35,780 nucleotides of DNA from Terfezia claveryi (lineage: Eukaryota > Ascomycota > Pezizomycetes > Pezizales > Pezizaceae): positions 1 to 35,780 of the forward strand of contig WHUX01000375.1 in the NCBI GenBank assembly GCA_015179025.1. Reading direction: 5' to 3'. Under the pieces are notes generated by a model. The model saw only the letters and a list, made by a program, of their open reading frames with translations. It was not told the DNA's origin and did no database searches. This document shows positions 1-8,785 of this stretch, one piece after another. Position 1 is the stretch's first letter, and each line of letters starts with the position of its first letter. The position numbers and the translations under genes were made by a program.

Positions 1-1
1 T

Positions 2-1543
2 CGAGCACCTGAGACACCAGAAAGGAGGACTGGGTCAGCCAAAGAACCAGACAACAAAGACCACCCACCAGAAGATATAGAATTACCAGAAGACGATGAT
101 GATCTAGATACAGAACTAGACCAACAGAAGCAGAAAACGCAAGGAGGAGGACGAGACCCCGATGATAGCAGAGATGATAGCTCGGACTCTGATAAGCCAT
201 CGTCAGTTGCAAGTCAAACTCTTAAAAGAAAACCCAAACGAGGAAAATCAGTTGAACACCAGCAATGGGAATCTACAACAGGAATGGTTACAACGGGTAA
301 CCATGAAGCAACGAATGCTTTAAAAGAAATAAAGATTGATATGCCAGAAAAATTAAGAGGAGAAGACAAAAAATTGCAAGACTCACAATATTTTGACTCT
401 TGGGCCACAGCAATGCAACGTTGGTTTGTTCTCAAAAGAATAGATTTAGAAGGCGCTTCAGCTCTGGAAATTGTTGGATTCAGAATGGAAGGAAGCGCGC
501 TCACTACTTATAATCAGTTCCTAAGAGAAAAAGGAAAGAATGCGACATTCTTTGGTTTCATACTAGCACTAAGGGATTTTCTGATACCCTCTACTAGTAA
601 GGACATTTTGTGGAAACGATGGGAGACAGCCACACCATACAAGGACGGACGTCACATGGGAATCAAACAGTTTGCCAACTGGCTTACTGAAATGCAAATC
701 AAATTGATTGATAAGGATGGCAAACAATCAATATCGTAGAAAGTAAAAAGAAGAAAGTTTCTTAATCACCTGCCGCCATATATGTCAGCTACATTAATTC
801 CTTTAATCAAATAAGAATAGTCATATGATTAGCTCGTACATCAAGTGGAGTAATATAAAGCCTACAAGAAGGATATTGCCCCACCATCCACAACAAATAC
901 ATCCCGACGACAACACCTTCGGAATGAAAATCGAAGTCACGGTCCACCCAGAGACCAGAATCAATGACAAAAAACAGGATTTAATCCTAGCAGCAATCCC
1001 AACACCAAACCCAATACAGAAAATCGGAAGGACTCAGATTGGGATACCATCACAAAAAAATTGGATCAGAAGACGAAGATGCAAGTAATTAGAGACAAGA
1101 AATGTCTATGGTGTTTGAACCCTGGACACTCCTATAAGGAATGTAGGAAACGAAAAAATAAGGTACCCATGCGTACAGCCGCACAAGATTTAGCTATGCT
1201 GATAGCCACTAAGGATTAAAACAACAAGGATAAAATCAAACAACGACCCTTGTCAAGACAGGTACCAGATTTTAGCAAGGTATTCGTTAAAGCTAACGAA
1301 CACCCTGCACTAGCTTTAATTGATCTCCAAACGAAGGGAGGAGACTTAATCAATTCTCAATTTGTACACCTATATAAAATACCAACTAGAAGTATCGAGA
1401 AGAAATCATTAAGTACAGCAATTAAAGGCTCAAAAGGAACGATAGACAAAGCTTGTACTATCAAACTTGATTGGATAGGTTATGTAGAAGAACGAATGTT
1501 CTATGTAGCTCATTTGACTGGATGGGACATGATACTAGGAGAA
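2..1543 (+). pseudogene. GyD-1 Gag and protease segment, decayed, 5' incomplete
   Basis: The frame is open from the window edge to a TAG at 737-739. The first 90 or so codons encode an acidic, disordered Asp/Glu/Ser-rich stretch. A helical capsid-like Gag domain follows, with the motif YFDSWATAMQRWF at about 391-429. After the stop the same frame continues through several more stops (for example near 810-850) to a zinc knuckle at 1103-1144 (C-X2-C-X4-H-X4-C, starting CLWC). The protease-like domain follows, with ALIDLQTKGGDLI at about 1313-1351 and the late motif GWDMILGE just before 1543. The protease motif has Asp but not the usual DSG/DTG. GyD-2 has CAG where this copy has TAG at 737, and TGG and CAG at two nearby stops, so these are C-to-T type losses. 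The frame resumes at 8786 beyond GyM. Confidence 0.88.
1539..1543. repeat. Left target site duplication of GyM (GAGAA)
   Basis: GAGAA here is repeated at 8781-8785, directly outside the two GyM LTR ends. The uninterrupted GyD-2 copy has a single GGAGAACCTG at the equivalent place (about 18057-18066, minus strand), which confirms the insertion site. Confidence 0.93.
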
Positions 1544-1614
1544 TGTTATGGACGGAGGTTGGAAGGTAATTCCCGCATCGACGCGGTAAACAACGACTTA
1601 TTCTGGTTCGGGGT

Positions 1615-1636
1615 ATCACCTGCGATCGCAGGTGAT
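1615..1636. other. 22-bp perfect palindrome in GyM LTR (left copy)
   Basis: The core CACCTGCGATCGCAGGTG with AT on each side reads identically on both strands. It is identical in the other LTR at 7742-7763. In the transcript it would lie in the 5' leader (U5), upstream of the primer site. Confidence 0.9.
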
Positions 1637-2134
1637 GGACGCGAGTGTCGAGGTATCACACACATAGGGAGCTCTACGTGTGTGATCAGGTGCCTAGGGA
1701 CTTCCGGCGAAACCAAAGTCGAGCGAGGTATCGAGGTCAAGGTTGAGAAGGCGAGGTAGTCTGAGCTACACTCAAGAACAGTGGTGCAGATATATTCGTA
1801 TAACAACTAGGTACAGGAAGGTAGACAAGTTGTTGCGTGGGGAAGAAAGAAACAGAATACAGATGGCAAGAACAGGCTTCTTTTATAGAGATCCTGTCTC
1901 CATCTCGAACAACACCTTTTGGCTAACACAACGGTCTAGACAAAGTATAACGGAAGATAAACACGCAAGCCAGCTCACGGATACACGGATCCTATGAGAT
2001 TGTCAAGAACGAGGCGTCTGGCAATAACGGATAACGCTGGTGCGAACAGAAGACCTGAAGAATTGTACATAAGCGAAGGTGAAATTTCTGATAAGCTAAA
2101 GAAAGAGTTTTAAGCGAGAGCAGGTTGTTCCCAA

Positions 2135-2340
2135 TCTGAGAGTCGTGCCAGTTTTGGTTCGACTCTCAAATAAGGTCTGGGTCAAAATAGAGTTCGAGGG
2201 TTTCCGGGGTATTTCCTAAATCTGAGAGTCGTGCCAGTTTTGGTTCGACTCTCAAATAAGGTTCGGGTCAAAATAAGGTTCGAGGTTTTCCAGGGTATTT
2301 CCTAGTTTGAGAGTCGTGCCAGTTTTGGTTCGACTCTCAA
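2135..2340. repeat. Tandem repeats of about 86 bp in GyM U3 (left LTR)
   Basis: Units begin at 2135, 2221 and 2306 (the third is partial). Each contains GAGAGTCG and CGACTCTC as an 8-bp stem around a 14-nt loop. Each also contains GGTTCGACTC, one or two bases from the tRNA B-box consensus GGTTCGANTCC. The same array is in the right LTR at about 8261-8466 with a few transitions. Confidence 0.9.
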
Positions 2341-2654
2341 GTGTCAAATCCATAAGCGAGCGACTAGGACTTCCGGGATGCGGTCGGATGTCGGCTAGCC
2401 AGGAGAGGCAGGGTCGAGAACATAGTCACATGATATACTTTGGCAAGTGCGTGGGTTGCCGGCGATATCGATCGGGATCAGGATCGTGATTCGAGAGGGT
2501 TCGTAACACTGTCTCCCTTGACACACGCGGCAACTGCTTCCGCGTGTCTCGTGTCCCCTGCCCTCTGCCCCTCTTGCCTCTTGCCCTTGCCTCCCGTCTC
2601 AGCCTCCACCTGGTCACACACATAGCGTTCCTACGTGTGTGTTATCCTATAACA

Positions 2655-2672
2655 GTAGCTCCCTCTTCCAAG
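2655..2672 (-). other. GyM polypurine tract
   Basis: On the minus strand GGAAGAGGGAGCTAC lies directly against the start of the 3' LTR U3, the expected place for plus-strand DNA priming. The pol stop is about 48 nt upstream. Confidence 0.75.
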
Positions 2673-2719
2673 GATGAGCTCCTGCGAATCCAAGGCAGGC
2701 TACCAAGTTCAAATTCCAC

Positions 2720-5700
2720 TCATTTAGGTAGAGTGCGAGGACGTGGTTTCGAGGGGTATGCAGTGTGGAATTTTTTCACAATACTAGGCGCATTCGAAAA
2801 CATATCGGCAGGTTCCCAGGTAAGCTCATCATAGCCTACCCAACGGGCAAGGTATTCTAGTGTGCGACCGCGGAAACGAGAGTCGACGATTTCGTCCACT
2901 TCCCATTGGGGTTCATCCTCAATGATCACAGGTGGTGGGGGAGGCTGGATTTGACCCGGAAGGGGGTCCGTGGAGGCAGGTTCGAGGAGTGAGACATGAA
3001 AAACGTGATGGATTTTCATAGATGCGGGGAGGTCGAGTTTATAGGCATGGGAGGAGACCTTCTGGATTATCCGGAATTTTCCCAACTTCTTGAAGTCAAG
3101 TTTTGTCGATGGGCGAGTTGTTTTAACATGTCGACGAAGTAACCACACTTGATCCCCTATTTCGAACTTAGGGGCCAGAATCCGAGATTTATTAGCTTGT
3201 TCGGAGTAGGTAGCTTGTGCCCAGATCATTTCTGATCGAAGATGGGCGTCCAGCTCAGCAAGGCGGTCCGCGTATTCTTTGATCACTTGGGGGGCAGGTA
3301 GCTTGGCGGCGGGGTTCGTGGTGATCTGGTATTTGGGATTTTCACCATACATAGCCTGAAAGGGGTTGATACCTAGGGTCGAGGATAAGGTATTGTTGTA
3401 GGAAAACTCGGCCATGGTGAGTAATTCGGACCAGTTGTCTTGTTGATAATTACAGTGAGCCCGCAAGTATTGTTCTGCGATGGCATTGATTCGTTCCGTT
3501 TGTCCATCAGTTTGGGGGTAGAAGGCTGTTGATACCTTCTGTTGAATCCCAACGAGGGAGGTCAAGGAGCGAGTGAATTCGGATACGAATTGAGTGCCAT
3601 GGTCTGAGACGATCGAATCGAGAATTCCATGTAGGCAAAAGACATTATCAAAGAAGAGCTTAGCAATCTGCTTGGAATTGGCATCCGTGTTGGTAGGTAT
3701 ATAGTGTGCCATTTTTGACAATCGGTCAACTACAACCAATAAGGCATCGAATCCATTTGAGACGGGAAGGCCAGTAACAAGGTCCAAGGAGACAGATGAC
3801 CACTTCCGAAATAGAACTTGAAGTGGTTTTAACAATCCATAGGGGGCATTGCGAGCTGGTTTAATCCGGGCGCAGGTATCACAATTTCGAAGGTATCGAG
3901 CTATGGTCTGGCGCATCTTTGGCCACCAGTAGTCTCGTGATACCAATTCATAGGTGGCTGCTTGACCGGGGTGTCCTGCAGCTGGGAGGTCGTGGTAGGT
4001 ACGGAGAATGCGGAGGTGTATTTCCGGGGAGTCAGGAACATAAACTAGACCATTAACGAGTATAAGTCCCTCCGAGAGCTGACATTCAGCCAAAGGGATT
4101 ATCGGGTGTTTTCTGGCGCCGTTCTTGAGGGCGTGCATAATCTCGAGAGCGAGCTTGTCAGTCTTGAGGGTGGCAAGAATGTCTTCATTGTTAACAATTG
4201 AGGCTGCAGAAAGCGAAAATTTCTCGGCGGGTATTAGGGCCTGTGTTGGGCGAGCACGACCATCCCCTTCCTCAGGGAGGTCTCCAGATCTCCTGGTGAG
4301 TGCATCGGCTTTGGTGTTCTGGGTGCCGGGTCTGAAGACAATCTTGAAGTTATATTGGGCTATTTCCTGCGCCCAACAAGCTTGTCGGCGTGAAAGCAAG
4401 GCTTTGGAGGTATAGCTCTGTAGGTTGTGATGGTTGGTGAAGATAGTGAACGGTCGTGGGAGCTGGTATAAGTAGATGTGCCATTTTTCAAGAGCCAGAA
4501 TGATTGCTAGCAATTCCTTATCTCCAATGCCATAATTGCATTTAGCGGGTGACATTTTTTCTGAAATAAATGCAACTGGGTGCAGAACACATTTCCCATC
4601 TTTTGGGTGTTTCTGTGACAGGATTCCGGAGGTGACATAATCTGAGGCGTCCGTTTCGACCAAGGTCTCGAGCTCAGGGTCGAAATGGTGGAGGATGGGT
4701 GCGGAGGTGAAGGTTTCCTTGAGAAGTTTAAAAACCTCTTCACATGAAGAATTTCAAACAAAAGGAACATCTTTTCGAAGCAAGTTAAAAAGAGGTTGGC
4801 AAAGAGCAGAATACTTATTGATAAACCTGCAGTAAAAATTGGCGAATCCAAGAAAACACTGGATATCCTTAACAGAACGAGGGGTCTCCCAATTAAGAAC
4901 TGCATTAACCTTCTCGGGGTCCATTTCCAAGCCATACTCAGAGATGATAAATCCCAAGAATGAGGTTTTCTCAACCGAGAATTCGCATTTCTCTGGTTTT
5001 ATAAATAACCCAGATTCCTTGAGTTTTTGGAGAACCTTTCGCACCTGTTCCTTATGTTCTTTTAGATTCCTTGAGAAAATCAAAATGTCGTCGATGTAGC
5101 ATACACAGAAGATATCGAGGTATTTACGGAGGGTATCATTCATGAATCGTTGAGCAGTAGCAGGGGCATTAGTCAACCCAAAGGGCATAACTAGAAATTC
5201 AAAAAGTCCGTACCGAGTGCGGAAGGCAGTTTTCCACTCATCACCTTCTTTAATTCGGATTTGGTTGAAGCATGCACGTAAATCGAGGCGTGTAAAGCAT
5301 TTGTATCCTCGAATCTGGTTCAGGGTTTCTTCGATGCAAGGTAGGGGGTTTCTATCCTTAATCGTGATATCATTTAGAGCACGGTAGTCGACACATAGAC
5401 GTAAGGAACCATCTTTTTTTTTGACAAATAGGACTGGAGAGGCCGCAGAAGAAGAACTGGCTCATATGAAGGATTTGGATAAATTCTCGTCGATCCATTT
5501 GCGTACTTCCTTGAGTTCTGAGTCAGACATAGAGTACATGCGGCCAAAAGGAGGTTTGGCTCCTTCTTGCAAAGGGATAGCATAGTCAACGTATCAATGT
5601 GGGGGTAGTATTCGAGCTTCTTTTTCTGAAAAGAGAGAAAGATAATCATGATATTCAGAAGGGACCAATTTAGCATCAGGTTCAACGGACTTATCCTCGT

Positions 5701-6439
5701 CAACGGAGGCATATATTGCTGCAATACAAAGGCGAGCATCCGGGTCTTTGATAGCAACCCGAAAAGCTGCTCTAGAAATAATTAATATCCGAAGTGGGTT
5801 AGTCGCGGGAGGTGTTTTCGGAGGGCGGGTTGGTAGGCAATGGGCATGGCAAAATCCGGAGGCGAAGGCGATGGTATTAACTGACCAGTCAATCGTTGGG
5901 TTGTGTCGCCTAAGCCATGTTTTTCCCACAATCAAGTCCCACCTGGCTAACTTGGTAACATGGAATGTGAGGGTTTCTTGATGTTGGTCGCTAGAGAGTT
6001 TCAAGGTGCAAGTGTGTGTGATTTTTCCGATAGGTGAAGGTTTCCCATCAGCAAGTACGAGATCTTCCAGCTTGTTTTTCATGTCTAATGGCAAGTTCAT
6101 GTTCATGGCATAGTCAATATCGATAAACTGGGAGCTAGCTCCCGAGTCTACCATGCACGTGGCAGAAAGCTCTTCATTGACTATATACAGCAAAGCAAGT
6201 GGGTCTTCAGACCCCAAATCATGACAATCAGCAGAAAGCACAGCAATTCTAGAAATTCGCAACGCATTCGCAAGGCGCCGTCGACGAGCTAGTCGTTGAC
6301 GGGACTTACGAGAAACCAAAGGTAATACATAACCAGTACCTTCTAAGTGGACTTCCTTCAAAACAGAAAATGAATTAAACACATGGACAGGGTCATGGAC
6401 AGGATTGATGGCGCCAGGTTGCATCCTGGCACTCTCTGA
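2720..6439 (-). pseudogene. pol: GyM pol: protease-RT-RNase H-integrase-chromodomain, three nonsense codons
   Basis: One frame runs from 6439 (after a TGA at 6442-6440) to 2720. The first ATG is at 6424, giving 1234 codons. Stops interrupt at 5596-5594, 5464-5462 and 4756-4754. Context suggests CGA, CGA and TGG codons, each one transition away. Residues counted from 6424: protease MVDSGAS near 91-97; RT with VDYRALND and catalytic YIDD near 443-446; RNase H with ETDASD near 590 and GDKELLAI, but TNHHNL near 664 where families have TDHKNL, so a catalytic Asp appears lost. Integrase has an H-X6-H and C-X2-C finger, a DDE core (SLDLV, VSDHGTQF, TDGQTERIN) and a GPY/F-like region. The C-terminus is a chromodomain with WEVDEI, ARWVGY and TWEP and a Trp/Trp/Tyr cage. 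Apart from these stops there is no frameshift. Confidence 0.94.
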
Positions 6440-6453
6440 TCATCCATCATTGA

Positions 6454-7632
6454 TCAAAGAGTACATTTATTTTTTGACAACTCAAAGAGATTGTCGGTGG
6501 TGGTATCGGGAGAGGCAGTGGGGGTAGTACCGGCTACAGCCAACTTTTTATTTTTGGCTGAGACCAGGCAGACTGTCGCCCAATGACCAGATCCTCCACA
6601 ATACATACAAGGTTATTGTCTCTGCGGTGTTTGCGGATTTTGGGGGTTAAGGGTCCACGTTTTTTCGTTGTGGTCGAAAGGTCCATGGGTCTAGCGGCGG
6701 TACCAACCTAAGTAGAAGGGGCTGGTGAACGGGTAGGGGTCGTGGATTGGTTGGAGCCGGAGGCTCTAAGAGGGTGTTGGGTGCGTAGAAGTTTAGCGCG
6801 GTTGTCCAGCTTAATACAAAGTTGGACAAATTCGTCAAAGATTCTGGGGGAGAGGCTTGATAGGAAAGGGCTGTTTTGAGCCCGGTATTAGCCCCGTTGG
6901 TAAAGAAGGATATTTTAGTCCTATTATCGTAGGCTAAAATTGTCGTGTGAGTTGCAAACTCAGCATGGTAAGAGGAACAATCGCGGTCTCCTTGGCAGAG
7001 ATTAAGCAATTTGCGTTCTGCAGTGGCGCGAGCATCGGGATCGTCGTAGGCATTTTTCAATGCCTTAGCGAAGGCTTCATAAGTAGGGAAATCAACGGTC
7101 CCACTTGTTTTGTTGAGGTGGGGCTCAAACCAATCGGCAGCAGATCCAGAGAGGTAGGAAGCAGCATAGGCAATTTTGGCTGCTTCACTAGTATATCGAG
7201 AGGGATCGGAGGAGAACACCAAAGAAAGCTTGGTGAGAAATCGAGTGAATTTTGATCGAGGCCATCAAAATTCTCAGGCTCATGGACTTTAGTGGCACGA
7301 GTGGAGGTAGGCGCTGAAGCGCGGTCATGGAGGAGGCTTGGGAGGGTTAAGCCATATTGATATCCGCGGTTATAATAATCCAGATGACTCAGTTGAGGTA
7401 GAAGTGCCTGTGAGTGGTTGAGCGAAAGTTGATAGTACTCCGCGTGCTGACTGTATGCCGGCATCATGGGCTGCATGAATGGTGGTGAAAAACGAGGCGG
7501 GAGTTCCTGCAGGAATATGTGGTAGAGCAGAAGGGGGGTATTGTCAGTTCGGAGGGCAGCGACCAAGGTGCGCCACATAGCAATTTCAGAAGGTGGAGCG
7601 GAGCCGGAGGCCTCCATACGTGCTTCGGACAT
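6454..7632 (-). pseudogene. gag: GyM gag, two frameshifts and one stop
   Basis: ATG at 7632 begins MSEARMEASG, 38 nt downstream of the 5' LTR edge. The N-terminal part is Pro/Tyr/Met-rich. The capsid domain includes YTSEAAKIAYAASYLSGSAA and continues to LLNLCQGDRDCSSYHAEF, after a frame change near 7255 that one lost base would explain. A second frame change falls near an A6 run at about 6668. The restored third segment has a stop at about 6616 (probably CAA to TAA) and then a classical knuckle C-X2-C-X4-H-X4-C from 6609. The gag stop is TGA at 6456-6454. Pol is in another frame, with its first ATG 29 nt further on, so a stop-and-restart or frameshift mechanism is possible. Which one cannot be told from sequence. 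Confidence 0.85.
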
Positions 7633-7659
7633 ATTTATTTGTAGCGGAGACTATATGCG

Positions 7660-7668
7660 ACGCAACAA
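7660..7668 (-). promoter_or_regulatory. GyM candidate self-priming primer binding site
   Basis: Two nucleotides inside the 5' LTR edge, the minus strand reads TTGTTGCGT. There is no TGG start as expected for tRNA priming. The complementary ACGCAACAA is in the LTR at 7964-7956 (minus), about 40-50 nt downstream of TATAAAAG at 8013-8006, where the mRNA 5' end should fall. This is the arrangement known for Tf1, in which the mRNA 5' end folds back to prime reverse transcription. The match is nine bases. Confidence 0.6.
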
Positions 7669-7741
7669 AATGTTATGGATGGAGGTTGGAAGGTAATTCC
7701 CGCGTCGACGCGGTAAACAACAACTTATTCTGGTTCGGGGT

Positions 7742-7763
7742 ATCACCTGCGATCGCAGGTGAT
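7742..7763. other. 22-bp perfect palindrome in GyM LTR (right copy, 5' leader)
   Basis: Identical to 1615-1636. In the genomic RNA this would sit about 200 nt from the 5' end and about 75 nt before the primer site. Confidence 0.9.
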
Positions 7764-8005
7764 GACGCGAGTGTCGATGTATCGCACACGTAGGGAGCTC
7801 TACGTGTGTGATCAGGTGCCTAGGGACTTCCGGCGAAACCAAAGTCGAGCGAGGTATCGAGGTCAAGGTTGAGAAGGCGAGGTAGTCTGAGCTACACTCA
7901 AGAATAGTGGTGCAGATATATTCGTATAACAACTAGGTACAGGAAGGTAGACAAGTTGTTGCGTGGGGAAGAAAGAAACAGAATACAGACGGCAAGAACA
8001 GGCTT

Positions 8006-8013
8006 CTTTTATA
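8006..8013 (-). promoter_or_regulatory. GyM TATA box
   Basis: The minus strand reads TATAAAAG within CTCTATAAAAGAAG, the best TATA match in the LTR. It lies about 45 nt upstream of the sequence complementary to the primer site. Confidence 0.7.
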
Positions 8014-8780
8014 GAGATCCTGTCTCCATCTCGAACAACACCTTTTGGCTAACACAACGGTCTAGACAAAGCATAACGGAAGATGAACACGCAAGCCAGC
8101 TCACGGATACACGGATCCTGTGAGATTGTCAAGAACGAGGCGTCTGGCAATAACGGATAACGCTGGTGCGAACAGAAGACCTGAAGAATTGTACATAAGC
8201 GAAGGTGAAATTTCTGATAAGCTAAAGAAAGAGTTTTGAGCGAGAGCAGGTTGTTCCCAATCTGAGAGTCGTGCCAATTTTGGTTCGACTCTCAAATAAG
8301 GTCTGGGTCAAAATAGGGTTCGAGGGTTTCCGGGGTATTTCCTAAATCTGAGAGTCATGCCAGTTTTGGTTCGACTCTCAAATAAGGTTCGGGTCAAAAT
8401 AAGGTTCGAGGTTTTCCAGGGCATTTCCTAGTTTAAGAGTCGTGCCAGTTTTGGTTCGACTCTCAAGTGTCAAATCCATAAGCGAGCGACTAGGACTTCC
8501 GGGATGCGGTCGGATGTCAGCTAGCCAGGAGAGGCAGGGTCGAGAACATAGTCACATGATATACTTTGGCAAGTGCGTGGGTTGCCGGCGATATCGATCG
8601 GGGTCAGGATCGTGATTCGAGAGGGTTCGTAACACTGCCTCCCTTGACACACGCGGCAACTGCTTCCGCGTGTCTCGTGTCCCCTGCCCTCTGCCCCTCT
8701 TGCCTCTTGCCCTTGCCTCCCGTCTCAGCCTCCCCCTGGTCACACACGTAGCGTTCCTACGTGTGTGTTATCCTATAACA

Positions 8781-8785
8781 GAGAA
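8781..8785. repeat. Right target site duplication of GyM (GAGAA)
   Basis: Directly follows ...CCTATAACA and matches 1539-1543. Confidence 0.93.

Larger units (their letters stand above)
1544..2654 (-). repeat. GyM 3' LTR
   Basis: 1111 bp, TGTTATGGAC... to ...CCTATAACA. In element sense U3 begins at 2654. It matches 7671-8780 with about 20 differences. It contains three direct repeats (2135-2340), terminal hairpins (1655-1686 and 2616-2640), a 22-bp perfect palindrome (1615-1636) and a TATA-like CTATAAAAG on the minus strand near 1880-1890. Because it is the downstream LTR, its promoter would drive transcripts out of GyM into the broken GyD-1 gag, antisense to it. Confidence 0.95.
1544..8780 (-). 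mobile_element. GyM: complete MarY1/Tf1-like Ty3/gypsy chromovirus, minus strand
   Basis: A 7237-bp element with two nearly identical LTRs of about 1110 bp starting TGTTAT and ending ATAACA, flanked by a perfect 5-bp duplication. On the minus strand the order is 5' LTR (7671-8780), primer site, gag (7632-6454), pol (from 6439 to 2720), purine tract (2672-2655), 3' LTR (2654-1544). Pol holds protease, reverse transcriptase, RNase H, integrase and a C-terminal chromodomain. The LTRs differ at about 20 sites by eye, about 20 transitions and two transversions plus a 1-nt indel. This is the youngest insertion visible. Three nonsense codons in pol and two frameshifts plus a stop in gag make this copy non-autonomous. 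Confidence 0.95.
7671..8780 (-). repeat. GyM 5' LTR
   Basis: 1110 bp, the promoter LTR of GyM. U3 begins at 8780. The predicted transcription start lies near 7966, leaving about 815 bp of U3 and about 295 bp of R plus U5. It holds the same repeats, hairpins and palindrome as the left LTR. The right duplication GAGAA follows at 8781-8785. Confidence 0.95.

Noticed and set aside
825..1088. 87-codon plus frame inside GyD-1 gag
   Set aside because: The Gag frame (codon phase 2) carries the conserved sequence and zinc knuckle through this region and aligns with GyD-2; this is another phase.
1546..2834. Short frames within GyM LTRs on both strands
   Set aside because: The same frames differ between the two LTRs by indels and transitions and have no recognisable domain; LTRs are non-coding.
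3839..5099. Several 60-100 codon plus-strand frames opposite GyM pol
   Set aside because: Mirrors of conserved RT, RNase H and integrase codons; no independent features.
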